Shown: in pieces, positions 8,213 to 17,510 of the stretch
How the letters are laid out: every line of letters begins with the position of its first letter
How positions within the stretch are numbered: the stretch's first letter is position 1
Notes under the pieces: generated by a model
Seen by the model: only the letters and a program-made list of their open reading frames with translations
What the model was told of the DNA's origin: nothing
Database searches by the model: none
Assembly: GCA_030433135.1 (NCBI GenBank)
Contig: JAUILF010000018.1
Coordinates: 1 to 32,646, forward strand
Source of the DNA: Bacteroidia bacterium
GTDB taxonomy: Bacteria; Bacteroidota; Bacteroidia; Chitinophagales; Saprospiraceae
Length of the DNA: 32,646 nucleotides
Reading direction: 5' to 3'
Translations under genes and position numbers: made by a program

Positions 8213-10183
8213 ATGCTAAATAGATGGAATGACCAGGAAGCCTCAAAACTGGAAGGAGACCTACTAAAACTACGCGTATACACATCTCGACTTCAAGGAC
8301 AAGATCCTGATCTCGTATTACATGGGGGAGGTAACACCTCGGTAAAGATTAAGGAAACCAATGTGTTTGGTGAAGAAGAAGAAATCCTATATGTAAAGGG
8401 AAGTGGCTGGGATCTGGCTACCATCGAAACAGCCGGATTCGCTCCAGTTAAACTGAGCCGCCTGCTGCAGATGGCCGACCTCGATGAACTTACCGATCTG
8501 GATATGGTAAAGTACCAAAGAACTGCCATGACCAATCCTTCAGCACCAAATCCGTCTGTTGAAGCCATTTTGCACGCCATCATTCCATTTACATTTGTGG
8601 ATCATACACATGCTGATGCTGTGGTGACCATCAGCAACACGCCGGGAGGAGAAGAAAGGATCAGAGAGATCTATGGGAAACATATGCTCATTGTTCCATA
8701 CGTCATGCCGGGCTTTATTCTCGCAAAAGAAATATACAACCTCACCAGGGACTTTGACTGGAACAAGGTGGAAGGTATGATCCTGCTCAATCATGGAATT
8801 TTTACTTTCCACGATGATCCCAAAGTTAGTTATGACCGAATGATCAGTAATGTGAGCCTGGCAGAATCCTACCTGGCCAGTAAGGGAATTGAAGCCCTAT
8901 CAGAAGAAGAGGGTGCAAATGCCAACCTGGAGCAATTGGCCCGGTTTAGAAAACACGTGAGTGAAGCCATGAAAAAGCCGACCCTCTGCCGACTAAACCA
9001 GGATCAGCAAGCTGTGGCTTTTTCAAACCTGGATGAAGTGGATTCGATCATAGAACGGGGACCGCTCACTCCGGATCACATCATCCGAACCAAGAGAACT
9101 CCAATCATGTTGGGGAAGGACCCCGAAGCTCGTTTAAGTCGCTATATTCAGTCCTACCAGAACTACTTTGAAAAAAATACTCCCGGAGACCTCACGCAGC
9201 TTGACCCGGCACCGCGCTGGGGTGTTTGGCCAGGTGTCGGGACGGTATCTATCGGACCAACGGTTAAGCACGTTAGGATTATTGAGGACATCACTGCTCA
9301 TACCATGAAGTCAATCCACCAGGCAGAACAGTTGGGTGGCTGGGTAGCACTACCCGAAAAAGATCTTTTTGAAATGGAGTACTGGAGCCTCGAGCAGGAA
9401 AAATTGAAGAAGGGGGGCAAACCTCCGGCTATGCAAGGCAAAGTAGCTTTGGTCACCGGGGCTGCCAGTGGTATTGGAAAAGCCTGTGTCGATGAATTAT
9501 TATCGCAAGGCGCGGTCGTTACCGCCCTGGACATTAGTGCCGATATCACTTCCGTTTTTGATACCGGCCAGGTATTACCACTGGTTTGTGACGTGACCAG
9601 TGAGGAGCAAATGAAAGATGCCATAGAGAAAACGATCATTCATTTTGGAGGTCTGGACATGCTCATAACCAATGCAGGTATATTCCCTAAAAGCCTGTAC
9701 ATCAAAGATATGAGCGATTCTACCTGGAGTAAAAGTCTAGATATTAACCTGACCAGTCATCAACGTTTGTTCCAGTTAGCCAAACCATACCTTGATGAAG
9801 GTATTGATCCGGCTATAGTAATTATGGGATCAAAAAATGTACCGGCACCGGGACCAGGAGCAAGTGCCTATTCAGTGGCCAAAGCTGGTTTGACGCAATT
9901 GGGAAGAGTTGCGGCTATGGAGTTTGGAGGAGATGGTATCAGGGTCAATATATTACATCCTAATGCCGTCTACGATACCGCGATCTGGACGGATGAAGTA
10001 CTTCAGGCCAGGGCTGATCACTACGGTCTGACCGTAGAGGAGTATAAGACCAACAACATTCTCAAAACGGAGGTAACTTCCGTCGATGTAGCCCGGATGG
10101 CCGTAGCCATGCTCGGACCCGTCTTTTCTAAAACGACCGGCGCACAAGTTCCGATCGACGGTGGAAATGAACGAATCATTTAG
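8213..10183 (+). CDS. Bifunctional class II aldolase / short-chain dehydrogenase fusion
   Basis: This 656-residue fusion has an N-terminal class II aldolase/adducin domain (about 15-260) and a C-terminal SDR domain (about 405-656). The aldolase part shows the phosphate loop LHGGGNTSVK (36-45), metal ligands His131 and His133 in DHTHADAV and His194 in LLNHGIF. The SDR part shows the NAD(P)-binding TGAASGIG (415-422), a LITNAGIF segment, and catalytic YSVAK with Tyr553 and Lys557. The arrangement matches the RhaD/YuxG-type fusions, in which the lyase splits a ketose 1-phosphate (L-rhamnulose 1-phosphate in the best known case) and the SDR oxidises the aldehyde released. No rhamnose isomerase or kinase gene is in the window, so the sugar is open. 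It is about 190 bp after the lectin gene, with a 46-bp gap before the cytochrome/DUF1549 gene. Confidence 0.9.
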   Translation: MLNRWNDQEASKLEGDLLKLRVYTSRLQGQDPDLVLHGGGNTSVKIKETNVFGEEEEILYVKGSGWDLATIETAGFAPVKLSRLLQMADLDELTDLDMVKYQRTAMTNPSAPNPSVEAILHAIIPFTFVDHTHADAVVTISNTPGGEERIREIYGKHMLIVPYVMPGFILAKEIYNLTRDFDWNKVEGMILLNHGIFTFHDDPKVSYDRMISNVSLAESYLASKGIEALSEEEGANANLEQLARFRKHVSEAMKKPTLCRLNQDQQAVAFSNLDEVDSIIERGPLTPDHIIRTKRTPIMLGKDPEARLSRYIQSYQNYFEKNTPGDLTQLDPAPRWGVWPGVGTVSIGPTVKHVRIIEDITAHTMKSIHQAEQLGGWVALPEKDLFEMEYWSLEQEKLKKGGKPPAMQGKVALVTGAASGIGKACVDELLSQGAVVTALDISADITSVFDTGQVLPLVCDVTSEEQMKDAIEKTIIHFGGLDMLITNAGIFPKSLYIKDMSDSTWSKSLDINLTSHQRLFQLAKPYLDEGIDPAIVIMGSKNVPAPGPGASAYSVAKAGLTQLGRVAAMEFGGDGIRVNILHPNAVYDTAIWTDEVLQARADHYGLTVEEYKTNNILKTEVTSVDVARMAVAMLGPVFSKTTGAQVPIDGGNERII

Positions 10184-10229
10184 TTATTTTTAGAAGGACC
10201 TTATAACACGCTTAAAAGGATATGAAAGA

Positions 10230-13200
10230 GTGAACGCTAACGCATCCAAAGGAATACTGTGGCCAGTGTGTCTGCTGGGTATTGTTTTGCTTATGGTATC
10301 CTCATGCGGCAATCCTGATCAGGCCCAGGTTCTTCCACAAAAGGTTGACTTCAATTATCATATCAAACCGATACTTTCTGATCGTTGTTTTGCCTGTCAC
10401 GGACCTGATGAAAACACCCGGGAAGCCGAATTAGCGCTACACACGCAGGAGGGTTTGTTCAACTTGCTGGATAGTGCCGAAAGTCTTTATGTGGTACGTC
10501 CCGGAGATCCGGATCACAGCGCTTTATTCCAGCGTATCATCTCTCATGATCCTGACTTTCAGATGCCTCCACCGGCTGCTAATCTGAGTGTATCTGAGTA
10601 TGAAATCGATCTTATCGCCAGGTGGATTGATCAGGGTGCAGAATGGAAGAAACACTGGTCCTTTATCCCACCGGGTGATGTATCTGTTCCAGATATCGCC
10701 AAGAAGGATTTCGTAATCAATGAGATAGATCAATTTGTTTTACAAAAACAACGTGAGCATAAACTCAGACCATCAGAGACCGAATTGCCAGAGAAGTTGC
10801 TACGACGCGTCTACTTCGATTTGATTGGTTTGCCACCTCCCGTTGAAATATTGGAGTCTTTTACTCAAAATCCCAGTGATTCAGCGTACGAAGCCGTGGT
10901 GGACCAACTCCTCGAAAACCCCAAATATGGTGAAAGGATGGCATCAGTCTGGCTCGATGTGGCCAGATATGCTGATTCTCACGGCTACCAGGACGATCGG
11001 CCCCGCACGGTGTGGCCATGGCGCGACTGGGTCATAGATGCCTTTAACGAAAATCTGTCTTATCGCGACTTTGCCACCTGGCAGATCGCAGGAGATTTAC
11101 TTCCCGATGCCCAATATCGACAGAAACTGGCTACTACATTCAACCGAAATCATGCCATCACCCAGGAGGGCGGTGTCATCAATGAAGAATACCTCACAGA
11201 ATACGCGGCAGACAGGGTTCAGACCTTTTCAACGGCATTTCTCGGTCTGACAATGCAATGTGCCCGGTGTCATGACCACAAGTATGACCCCCTTTCGCAG
11301 GAAGAGTACTATGAAATGCTGGGATTTTTCAACAATGTGAAAGACGAAAGGGGACAAATCAGCTACTTCGACCTGGCACCGAAACCCAATCTGATCCTGC
11401 AGGACAGTGGATACATACGGGATATGCAAGCTGTCAGAGAATATATAGATCAGCTGGATAACGAGGTTGCCGGGCTTCCTGATACCGAGAGGGAATATTT
11501 TGAAAGTTGGAAATCAAAGCCACCACCATACGATCCGGGAGTTATTCAACCATATCTACTGGTGGATGCAGATCTGAATGACACAATCGGATGGACCTTC
11601 CATAATAAGGTGCAAAGGGATCATCCCGGAAAAGTCAATGTCAACCTCCCTCCTACTATCGAAAGACCTGAGCGCCATACAGACAGTCATGGTATCCGTT
11701 CGCTGTCGTTTAACGGAAAGAATTTCCTCACCTTCGGAGAGCTGGGAGATTTCGAATACTACGATGACTTTACCCTGGGAGCCCGGATCATGCATACCGG
11801 ACAACATCAAAAAACAGCGACTTTCCTGAGCCGTAGAAATGGAGAGCAAAAAAGGCAGGGATATGACCTTAGTATCAACCCTTCCAATCAGGTCACTTTT
11901 CGCCTGATCCATAATATGAATGACGAATACATTCAGGTGACCACCACTACCCGAATTCCCGGAGGAGTGTGGAAAACAGTGTATGCCTCATATGATGGCT
12001 CCGGGAAGGCATCTGGTATTACCATTTTCTTTGATGGCAACCCACAGCCAGCTTATATCCAGCAGGATAGTCTTCATGAAAAAAGCATCCTTAATGGCAA
12101 CGATTTCATCATTGGAAATTGGAATCACCGTGCCCGGGAATTGTCAGAATTATATGGATTCAAAGGAGGATATACAGATGATGTTAAGCTTTATGACAAG
12201 CAACTAAGTACACTGGATATCAAACACTTATCCGACACAAACACGCAGCCTTCATTCAGTGATTCTGAATGGATGGACCATTATTTAAAACATTATTCGA
12301 TTGTAGCCGGAGACTTGAAGAACAAGCTGGACAGTCTCAGGTCCATAGACCGATCCATACCCAACATTCCAATCATGGAAGAGCGGGACACCATCAATCA
12401 AACCTATTTGTTAGCTCGGGGACAATATGATGCGTATGTCAGGCCTGTTTCACGGGATGTGCCCGTTGCCATCATGGAATTGGAAGACGCAGACTCCATC
12501 AACAGACTGGACCTGGCAAACTGGTTATTCTCGGATAAACATCCTCTTACATCAAGAGTAATGATTAACCGGTTATGGCAGCTTTACTTTGGCCAGGGTC
12601 TGGTCAGCACCCCGGAGGACTTCGGTAACCAGGGTAACTTACCGAGCCACCCCGAACTCCTGGACTGGCTATCTGTCCGGTATAGAGAATCTGGCTGGGA
12701 CACCAAAGCAATGCTGAAGTTGATCGTTATGTCAGGTACCTACAGGCAATCCTCCCGGATCACGGAAGCAAAGAGAAGAAAAGACCCTGACAATATCTAC
12801 CTCGCTCGCGGACCCCGCAAAACCCTGACTGCGGAAATGATCAGGGACCAGGCACTATATACCAGTGGTCTACTTTATGAAAAGATAGGCGGCAAATGGG
12901 TCAAACCCTACCAGCCTGCGGGTATATGGAAGGAAATGGCCAACCAGATAGGAGAAAACAAATACCGGCAAAGTAAGGGAAGGGATCTGTACAGGCGAAG
13001 TCTGTATACCTACTGGAAAAGGACCATTCCTCCCCCGACCATGCTTACTTTTGATGCACCTGAAAGGACTGTTTGTACCGTTAAGAGACAGGAAACCAGC
13101 ACACCATTGCAGGCACTCATCCTGCTCAATGATCCTATTTACCTCGAAGCTTCCAGAGTCCTGGCACATTCCTATCTCTCAAATAATTCGGAAAATTCAA

Positions 13201-13448
13201 TTGAGGATATCCTTCCCACGGCATGGAAAAAGATCACATCAAGGAGCCCTAAGCAAATCGAAGTTGAAAAACTATATGCATATTTTTTGGAAATGGAAGA
13301 TCACTACAGTGAAAATACACTCCAGGCTGAGGAGCTTCTCAACGTAGGGGAAAGTCAGCTAAAACCTGTCGGTGCTACTGCAAAATGGGCTGCCCTAACC
13401 ACAGCGATCAGTACTATTTATAATCTTGATGAGTCAAAACATAACTGA
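10230..13448 (+). CDS. Planctomycete-type cytochrome C / DUF1549 / LamG / DUF1553 lipoprotein
   Basis: The start is GTG at 10230, preceded by an AAAGAG purine run; an ATG at 10222 in another frame stops after three codons. The 1072-residue product has a signal peptide with lipobox VSSC (Cys26), so it should be a lipoprotein. A planctomycete-type cytochrome c domain follows with a heme-binding CFACH (53-57). Then come DUF1549 with a second CARCH (344-348) in the conserved [14 protein letters not shown] context, a LamG-like laminin-G fold (about 445-660, likely glycan binding), and DUF1553 (about 740-1010; [18 protein letters not shown], and [12 protein letters not shown]). In related organisms such proteins are coupled with DUF1501 partners and expressed on polysaccharides; their catalytic role is not established. 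The last base overlaps the ATG of the DUF1501 gene. Confidence 0.92.
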   Translation: MNANASKGILWPVCLLGIVLLMVSSCGNPDQAQVLPQKVDFNYHIKPILSDRCFACHGPDENTREAELALHTQEGLFNLLDSAESLYVVRPGDPDHSALFQRIISHDPDFQMPPPAANLSVSEYEIDLIARWIDQGAEWKKHWSFIPPGDVSVPDIAKKDFVINEIDQFVLQKQREHKLRPSETELPEKLLRRVYFDLIGLPPPVEILESFTQNPSDSAYEAVVDQLLENPKYGERMASVWLDVARYADSHGYQDDRPRTVWPWRDWVIDAFNENLSYRDFATWQIAGDLLPDAQYRQKLATTFNRNHAITQEGGVINEEYLTEYAADRVQTFSTAFLGLTMQCARCHDHKYDPLSQEEYYEMLGFFNNVKDERGQISYFDLAPKPNLILQDSGYIRDMQAVREYIDQLDNEVAGLPDTEREYFESWKSKPPPYDPGVIQPYLLVDADLNDTIGWTFHNKVQRDHPGKVNVNLPPTIERPERHTDSHGIRSLSFNGKNFLTFGELGDFEYYDDFTLGARIMHTGQHQKTATFLSRRNGEQKRQGYDLSINPSNQVTFRLIHNMNDEYIQVTTTTRIPGGVWKTVYASYDGSGKASGITIFFDGNPQPAYIQQDSLHEKSILNGNDFIIGNWNHRARELSELYGFKGGYTDDVKLYDKQLSTLDIKHLSDTNTQPSFSDSEWMDHYLKHYSIVAGDLKNKLDSLRSIDRSIPNIPIMEERDTINQTYLLARGQYDAYVRPVSRDVPVAIMELEDADSINRLDLANWLFSDKHPLTSRVMINRLWQLYFGQGLVSTPEDFGNQGNLPSHPELLDWLSVRYRESGWDTKAMLKLIVMSGTYRQSSRITEAKRRKDPDNIYLARGPRKTLTAEMIRDQALYTSGLLYEKIGGKWVKPYQPAGIWKEMANQIGENKYRQSKGRDLYRRSLYTYWKRTIPPPTMLTFDAPERTVCTVKRQETSTPLQALILLNDPIYLEASRVLAHSYLSNNSENSIEDILPTAWKKITSRSPKQIEVEKLYAYFLEMEDHYSENTLQAEELLNVGESQLKPVGATAKWAALTTAISTIYNLDESKHN

Positions 13449-14920
13449 TGCCACCTGTTGAAGCAAATAAAACATTCGTAGAACACTGTTGTCAGCTTAA
13501 TCGACGGCATTTTCTATCCAAATTGAGTCTGGGACTGGGTAGTATGGCCCTGGGATCACTATTGGGATGTGGAAGCAAAGCACAGACACCCGGTTTGACC
13601 ATGGGTAAAGGCCTACTTGACAGTCCTCATTTTGCTCCCAAAGCTAAACGCATCATCTATCTTTTTCAAAGTGGCGGACCTTCGCAACTGGACCTGTTTG
13701 ATTACAAGCCAACGCTTGCCAAAATGCACGGTGAAGAACTTCCGGCATCGGTGAGGATGGGACAACGTCTTACCGGTATGACTTCCGGGCAGTCGAGCCT
13801 GCCTCTGGCATCTTCGTTCTTTAACTTTAGTCAGCACGGACAGAGTGGAGCATGGGTCAGTGAACTGATGCCGAAAACAGCAGAGATTGTGGATGATCTT
13901 TGTTTTATCAAGAGCATGCACACCGAAGCCATCAATCACGATCCAGCTATCACCTTCTTTCAGACCGGGTCCCAGCAGGCGGGTCGACCCAGCATTGGGT
14001 CCTGGCTGAGTTATGGCCTGGGTTCATCGAATGAAAATCTTCCCAACTTCGTCGTGCTGCTGTCACGTGGTGCCCAACGGCCGCAACCTATCTATTCAAG
14101 GCTTTGGGGCAATGGATTTCTGGCTTCTCTACACCAGGGAGTTCAGTTTCGTTCTGGCAAGGACCCCGTACTGTACTTGCAGAATCCTGAAGGACTGGAT
14201 CGTCAGGGGCGTCGGAAGATGCTGGATCACCTGGAAACACTCAACCGGGAATATCAACATGAATTTGGAGATCCTGAGATCAGTTCTAGAATAGCCCAGT
14301 ATGAAATGGCCTACCGTATGCAGGCCTCTGTTCCTGATGCCATGGATTTGCACGATGAACCGGATGAGGTATTTGAAATGTATGGAGAGGATGCCCGTCG
14401 TCCTGGGAGCTACGCTGCCAATTGTCTCCTGGCCAGAAGACTGGCCGAAAGAGATGTAAAGTTCATTCAACTTTATCATCTGGGATGGGATCAGCATACC
14501 GACCTACCCAGAGAACTTTCATCCCAGTGCAGAGACACGGACCAGGCTTCAGCCGCCCTGATCACCGATCTTAAGCGCAGGGGCATGCTCGAGGACACGT
14601 TGGTTATCTGGGGAGGTGAGTTTGGCAGAACCAATTATTCGCAGGGTAAGCTTACGGCAGATAACTATGGGAGGGATCACCACCCTCGTTGCTTTACCAT
14701 CTGGATGGCAGGAGCCGGTGTTAAACCAGGAACAAGCTTCGGTACGACAGATGAATTTGGCTACAACATTGTCGAAAATCCGGTACATGTTCACGACTTT
14801 CAGGCAACGTTACTTCACCTTGCCGGAATTGATCATGAAAAACTTACCTTCAAGCATCAGGGTCGTCGATACCGTCTGACAGATGTGCACGGCCATGTGG
14901 TCAATGACATACTAACTTAG
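13448..14920 (+). CDS. DUF1501 (alkaline-phosphatase-like fold) exported protein
   Basis: This 490-residue protein has the DUF1501 signature: [18 protein letters not shown] (71-88), [23 protein letters not shown] near 165, and [10 protein letters not shown] (389-398), with a later DHHP. DUF1501 is related to the sulfatase/alkaline phosphatase superfamily. The leader contains a twin-arginine pair (NRRHFLSK, Arg19-Arg20) and a hydrophobic segment ending LLGC (Cys41), consistent with Tat export and possible lipidation. Its ATG overlaps the stop of the preceding DUF1549/DUF1553 gene by one base (TGATG), so the two are coupled, as is usual for this pair. A ThuA lipoprotein gene follows after 19 bp. 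Enzymatic role and substrate are unknown. Confidence 0.93.
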   Translation: MPPVEANKTFVEHCCQLNRRHFLSKLSLGLGSMALGSLLGCGSKAQTPGLTMGKGLLDSPHFAPKAKRIIYLFQSGGPSQLDLFDYKPTLAKMHGEELPASVRMGQRLTGMTSGQSSLPLASSFFNFSQHGQSGAWVSELMPKTAEIVDDLCFIKSMHTEAINHDPAITFFQTGSQQAGRPSIGSWLSYGLGSSNENLPNFVVLLSRGAQRPQPIYSRLWGNGFLASLHQGVQFRSGKDPVLYLQNPEGLDRQGRRKMLDHLETLNREYQHEFGDPEISSRIAQYEMAYRMQASVPDAMDLHDEPDEVFEMYGEDARRPGSYAANCLLARRLAERDVKFIQLYHLGWDQHTDLPRELSSQCRDTDQASAALITDLKRRGMLEDTLVIWGGEFGRTNYSQGKLTADNYGRDHHPRCFTIWMAGAGVKPGTSFGTTDEFGYNIVENPVHVHDFQATLLHLAGIDHEKLTFKHQGRRYRLTDVHGHVVNDILT

Positions 14921-14939
14921 CTTAACCATACTTACCTAA

Positions 14940-15950
14940 ATGACTTATTTACAAAAAGATACAGGTTTTTACTCTACTGTTATTTTTCTTTTTTTGGGAC
15001 TCCTGGCGTCTTGTTCATCAAGTCCTGAAACATCCAATGAAACTCAAGAAGAGGAGGCAGAAACCTTAAAAATTGTGTTTGTTACGGGTGATGAAGAATA
15101 CCGTTCCGAAGAGTCCATGCCGATGCTGGCCCGGATCATACAGCGGGAACTCGATTGTGAAGTTGCTATCTGTTATTCACTGGATTCCGCAGGATATATT
15201 GACCCAAACAACATCAATGACATCAGTGGCCTTTCTGATCTGGAAGACGCGGATCTGATGGTGATGTTCACACGGTTCAGGGCGTTACCTGATGATCAGC
15301 TTCAGATGATCACTGATTATGCAGAGTCAGGCAGGCCGATGGTTGGTTTCCGGACGTCAACTCATGCCTTTCGATATGAGGATGACACTACTAAAGTCTT
15401 CTACAATGAACAGTGGCCCATCCAGGTTTTTGGTCAGAAGTGGATTACCCACCACGGGCATTTTGCCGATGGTCATGGTCACTTAACCTCGGTAAAAGTG
15501 CTACCTGAAAAATCCGGTCATCCCATTCTGCAAGGCGTCACTGATTTTGAAGCCTACAGTTGGTTGTACCATGTAGACGGTGGTGACTATACACTCTATG
15601 GCGATAGTGATCCTTTGCTCGAAGGCACTTCACTGCGATCCAATCACCAGGAAAATGACCGGCTCGATCAGTTTCCACTAACCAATCCGGTTGCCTGGAC
15701 CAAAACCTATACTGGCGCATCGGGTGAAAGTGCCCGGGTATTCTTTACCACCCTGGGACATCCTTATGATTTTAAAGAAGAATCCATGCGCAAGCTGGCA
15801 TTAAACGGTATGTACTGGGCTCTGGGGTTGGAAGAGGACATTCCCTCCGGAGGCGTCACCGCTGATATCCAGGGAGAGTACGACCCCAACAATTCCGGCT
15901 TTGGAGAAAAATTCAAGAAGAATCTGGAGCCGGTAATGATGGCTAATTAG
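14940..15950 (+). CDS. ThuA-domain lipoprotein
   Basis: This 336-residue protein starts with a signal peptide and lipobox LLASC (Cys25). Residues about 43-300 are a ThuA (trehalose-utilisation-like, class I glutamine amidotransferase fold) domain: KIVFVTGDEEYRSEESMPML (44-63), LMVMFTRFRALPDDQLQ, HAFRYEDD, ITHHGHFADGHGHLTSV and FFTTLGHPYDFKEESMRKLALNGMYWAL at the end. ThuA domains are frequent in glycan-catabolic loci of Bacteroidota and Planctomycetes; recent work links some to 3-keto-glycoside processing, but activity here is not shown. It is the last gene of the plus-strand operon. Its final codons and stop (ATG GCT AAT TAG) lie inside the octamer-repeat array that follows, so its C-terminus may have been reset by the repeat. 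Confidence 0.88.
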   Translation: MTYLQKDTGFYSTVIFLFLGLLASCSSSPETSNETQEEEAETLKIVFVTGDEEYRSEESMPMLARIIQRELDCEVAICYSLDSAGYIDPNNINDISGLSDLEDADLMVMFTRFRALPDDQLQMITDYAESGRPMVGFRTSTHAFRYEDDTTKVFYNEQWPIQVFGQKWITHHGHFADGHGHLTSVKVLPEKSGHPILQGVTDFEAYSWLYHVDGGDYTLYGDSDPLLEGTSLRSNHQENDRLDQFPLTNPVAWTKTYTGASGESARVFFTTLGHPYDFKEESMRKLALNGMYWALGLEEDIPSGGVTADIQGEYDPNNSGFGEKFKKNLEPVMMAN

Positions 15951-16032
15951 CTGGTTGGCACATTGGCTAGTTGGCTAATTGGCTGGTTAGCTCTTGGCTA
16001 GTTAGCTCTTGGCTGGTTGGCTCTTGGCTGAG
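15941..16032 (+). repeat. Degenerate octamer array TTGGCTAG/TTGGCTGG, 3' of ThuA gene
   Basis: Units read TTGGCTAG (15963), TTGGCTAA (15971) and TTGGCTGG (15979), then two 15-mers TTAGCTCTTGGCTRG (15987 and 16002) and a 16-mer TTGGCTCTTGGCTGAG (16017). The array begins at GGCTAATTAGCTGG, covering the ThuA stop codon, and also supplies the stop of the small minus-strand reading frame at 16002. It is inverted relative to 16177-16247. Confidence 0.85.
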
Positions 16033-16163
16033 TGCCAATCAACATTTTTTTGCTTCCAATTGTCAGAGTCAAATTTTTCAGGTCGATCCCAAATGACCTT
16101 GTAGGCAAGGATTGAAATAGCACCAACGGTAATCAGAAGAAAAAGCGCTTTTGATCTCATCAT
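16002..16163 (-). CDS. Possible small (53-residue) single-pass membrane protein
   Basis: A short minus-strand frame starts ATG ATG AGA at 16163, with GGGAAC immediately upstream as a weak ribosome-binding sequence. It encodes MMRSKALFLLITVGAISILA (1-20), then a basic/aromatic step (YKVIWDRP) and a polar acidic tail. Residues about 6-24 make one membrane helix, or an uncleaved signal anchor. The last ten residues (HSAKSQPAKS) and the TAA come from the octamer repeat, so the ancestral C-terminus may have been different. It lies 79 bp downstream of the cupin gene on the same strand and is convergent with the ThuA gene. The non-repeat part has normal amino-acid composition and a sensible topology. 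No family is recognised, and expression is unproven. Confidence 0.5.
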   Translation of the reverse strand: MMRSKALFLLITVGAISILAYKVIWDRPEKFDSDNWKQKNVDWHSAKSQPAKS

Positions 16164-16176
16164 GTTCCCAATTAAG

Positions 16177-16247
16177 AACTAGCTCGCTAAAAAGCTAAAA
16201 AGCCAACAGGCTAACTAGCTAACAGGCTAACAAGCCAACGAACTAAC
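16177..16247 (-). repeat. Degenerate octamer array, 3' of cupin gene (inverted copy)
   Basis: On the minus strand this reads TTAGTTCGTTGGCTTGTTAG and continues with TAGCC/TAGCT units. The family is the same as at 15941-16032 but inverted. It starts exactly at the cupin stop codon (TAG, 16245-16243). Both arrays therefore have the same polarity relative to the gene they follow and could pair in a read-through transcript. Confidence 0.8.
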
Positions 16248-16641
16248 GCAAATCTTTCCAGGGTGCCTCATGAGCCACCTCTGTTACTTCATAGCCATCG
16301 GTACCGACAGCAGGTCCCAGAATGGCAAGTACTTTAGCCATATGATCGCCAACATTGAAGGAAGCATGGACTTTGTTCGCCGGGATAAAAACCGAATCAC
16401 CCGGCCCCAGGATCTGTTTCTCCTCTCCTACCCACTGCTCTACAGCGCCTTCCAGCATATAGATCACTTCCTCTTGTTGTGGGTGTTTATGAAAGTTATG
16501 CCCCATCCCGGGCCTGAGCATGACCTCGATTGTTACTATATCTTTTGCCTGATTGACCTCAGGTCCACTGAGTGTCGCTGTGGACCCCCAATCCAGTTCA
16601 TCCCTGGTCCTCGCGTTCTGAAATAAAAATGTCTTATCCAT
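16243..16641 (-). CDS. Single-domain cupin
   Basis: The ATG at 16641 gives 132 residues. Longer forms of the frame would run back through the stop of the upstream gene and are not believed. Cupin motif 1 is GHNFHKHPQQEEVIYMLEG (47-65) with metal ligands His51, His53 and Glu58; motif 2 is GDSVFIPANKVHASFN (81-96) with His92. There is no signal peptide, so it acts in the cytoplasm. It begins 7 bp after the stop of the TIM-barrel gene and is the last gene of the minus-strand module B. Small cupins of this sort are metal-dependent isomerases, dioxygenases or decarboxylases of carbohydrate-like acids. Which reaction applies cannot be told. The octamer array starts at its stop codon. Confidence 0.88.
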   Translation of the reverse strand: MDKTFLFQNARTRDELDWGSTATLSGPEVNQAKDIVTIEVMLRPGMGHNFHKHPQQEEVIYMLEGAVEQWVGEEKQILGPGDSVFIPANKVHASFNVGDHMAKVLAILGPAVGTDGYEVTEVAHEAPWKDLR

Positions 16642-16648
16642 ATTACAG

Positions 16649-17479
16649 TTATGATAGTCTAAGATTCGTAAATGTCTTGACTTGTTCGGTAATGGCAATT
16701 TCCGTAGGCAGACGCTCCATGCTACTGGCACCGTAAAAGCCAACCACACCCTTGCAGTTATCGAGGATGTAAGCTGCATCATCAGGCATGGCGATTGGCC
16801 CTCCGTGACAGAGCACTAGGATATCTTCGCGAATAGCTTTGGCAGCATCAACCATGTCTTGAATTTCTGGGACACAATCTTCCAGTGACTTGGCTGTCTT
16901 TGCTCCTATGGTACCCGATGTAGTAAGACCCATATGACAAACAATGATATCGGCACCCGCCCGGGTCATAGCTTCAGCATCTTCAACACTAAATACATAG
17001 GGAGTGGTAAGGAGATCCATATCATTCGCAATGCTGACCATCTCAACCTCCAGGTTATAACTCATTCCCGTCTCTTCCAGATTTGCCCGGAACACACCGT
17101 CTATGAGGCCAACCGTAGGGAAGTTCTGAATACCGGCAAACCCCTGGTCTTTCAACTGTCTGAGAAAGTTGGGTGTACTGATAAAAGGGTCAGTACCATT
17201 TACCCCGGCGAGAACCGGTGTATCTTTTACTACCGGGAGCACCTCCCTCCCCATTTCCACGACAATTTCATTGGCATTTCCATAGGCCAGCAGACCGGCT
17301 AACGAACCACGTCCGGCCATTCTATAACGGCCAGAGTTATAAATAACGATGAGATCGATACCTCCGGCTTCTTCACATTTTGCAGAAATCCCGGTACCGG
17401 CCCCTCCACCTACAATCGGTTTTCCTTCGCTTACCTTTTTTCTAAATGAATCTATTATTTGTGCTCGGTTCCAGGTCAT
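16649..17479 (-). CDS. PEP-hydrolase-like TIM-barrel protein, copy B
   Basis: This 276-residue protein is in the same family as copy A (6196-7056), though clearly divergent. It has [19 protein letters not shown] (22-40), [20 protein letters not shown] (176-195), [20 protein letters not shown] (220-239) and [11 protein letters not shown] (250-260). The paired His motifs (CHMGLT and CHGGP) correspond to FHAGTT and AHGAA of copy A. It also has VNGTDPF (93-99), standing for the NANDP of copy A. It follows the UPF0261 gene by 31 bp and precedes the cupin by 7 bp, so it is in one operon. The order UPF0261 then TIM barrel equals the domain order of plant Tm-1, whereas module A has the reverse order. 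Members have an unproven biochemical role. Confidence 0.88.
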   Translation of the reverse strand: MTWNRAQIIDSFRKKVSEGKPIVGGGAGTGISAKCEEAGGIDLIVIYNSGRYRMAGRGSLAGLLAYGNANEIVVEMGREVLPVVKDTPVLAGVNGTDPFISTPNFLRQLKDQGFAGIQNFPTVGLIDGVFRANLEETGMSYNLEVEMVSIANDMDLLTTPYVFSVEDAEAMTRAGADIIVCHMGLTTSGTIGAKTAKSLEDCVPEIQDMVDAAKAIREDILVLCHGGPIAMPDDAAYILDNCKGVVGFYGASSMERLPTEIAITEQVKTFTNLRLS

Positions 17480-17510
17480 AAAATCTTATTGAATGGTAGT
17501 ATGATTGAAC

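Noticed and set aside
10222-10233. ATG at 10222 as start of the DUF1549/DUF1553 gene
   Set aside because: It is out of frame and stops after three codons; GTG at 10230 opens the true frame with a signal peptide.
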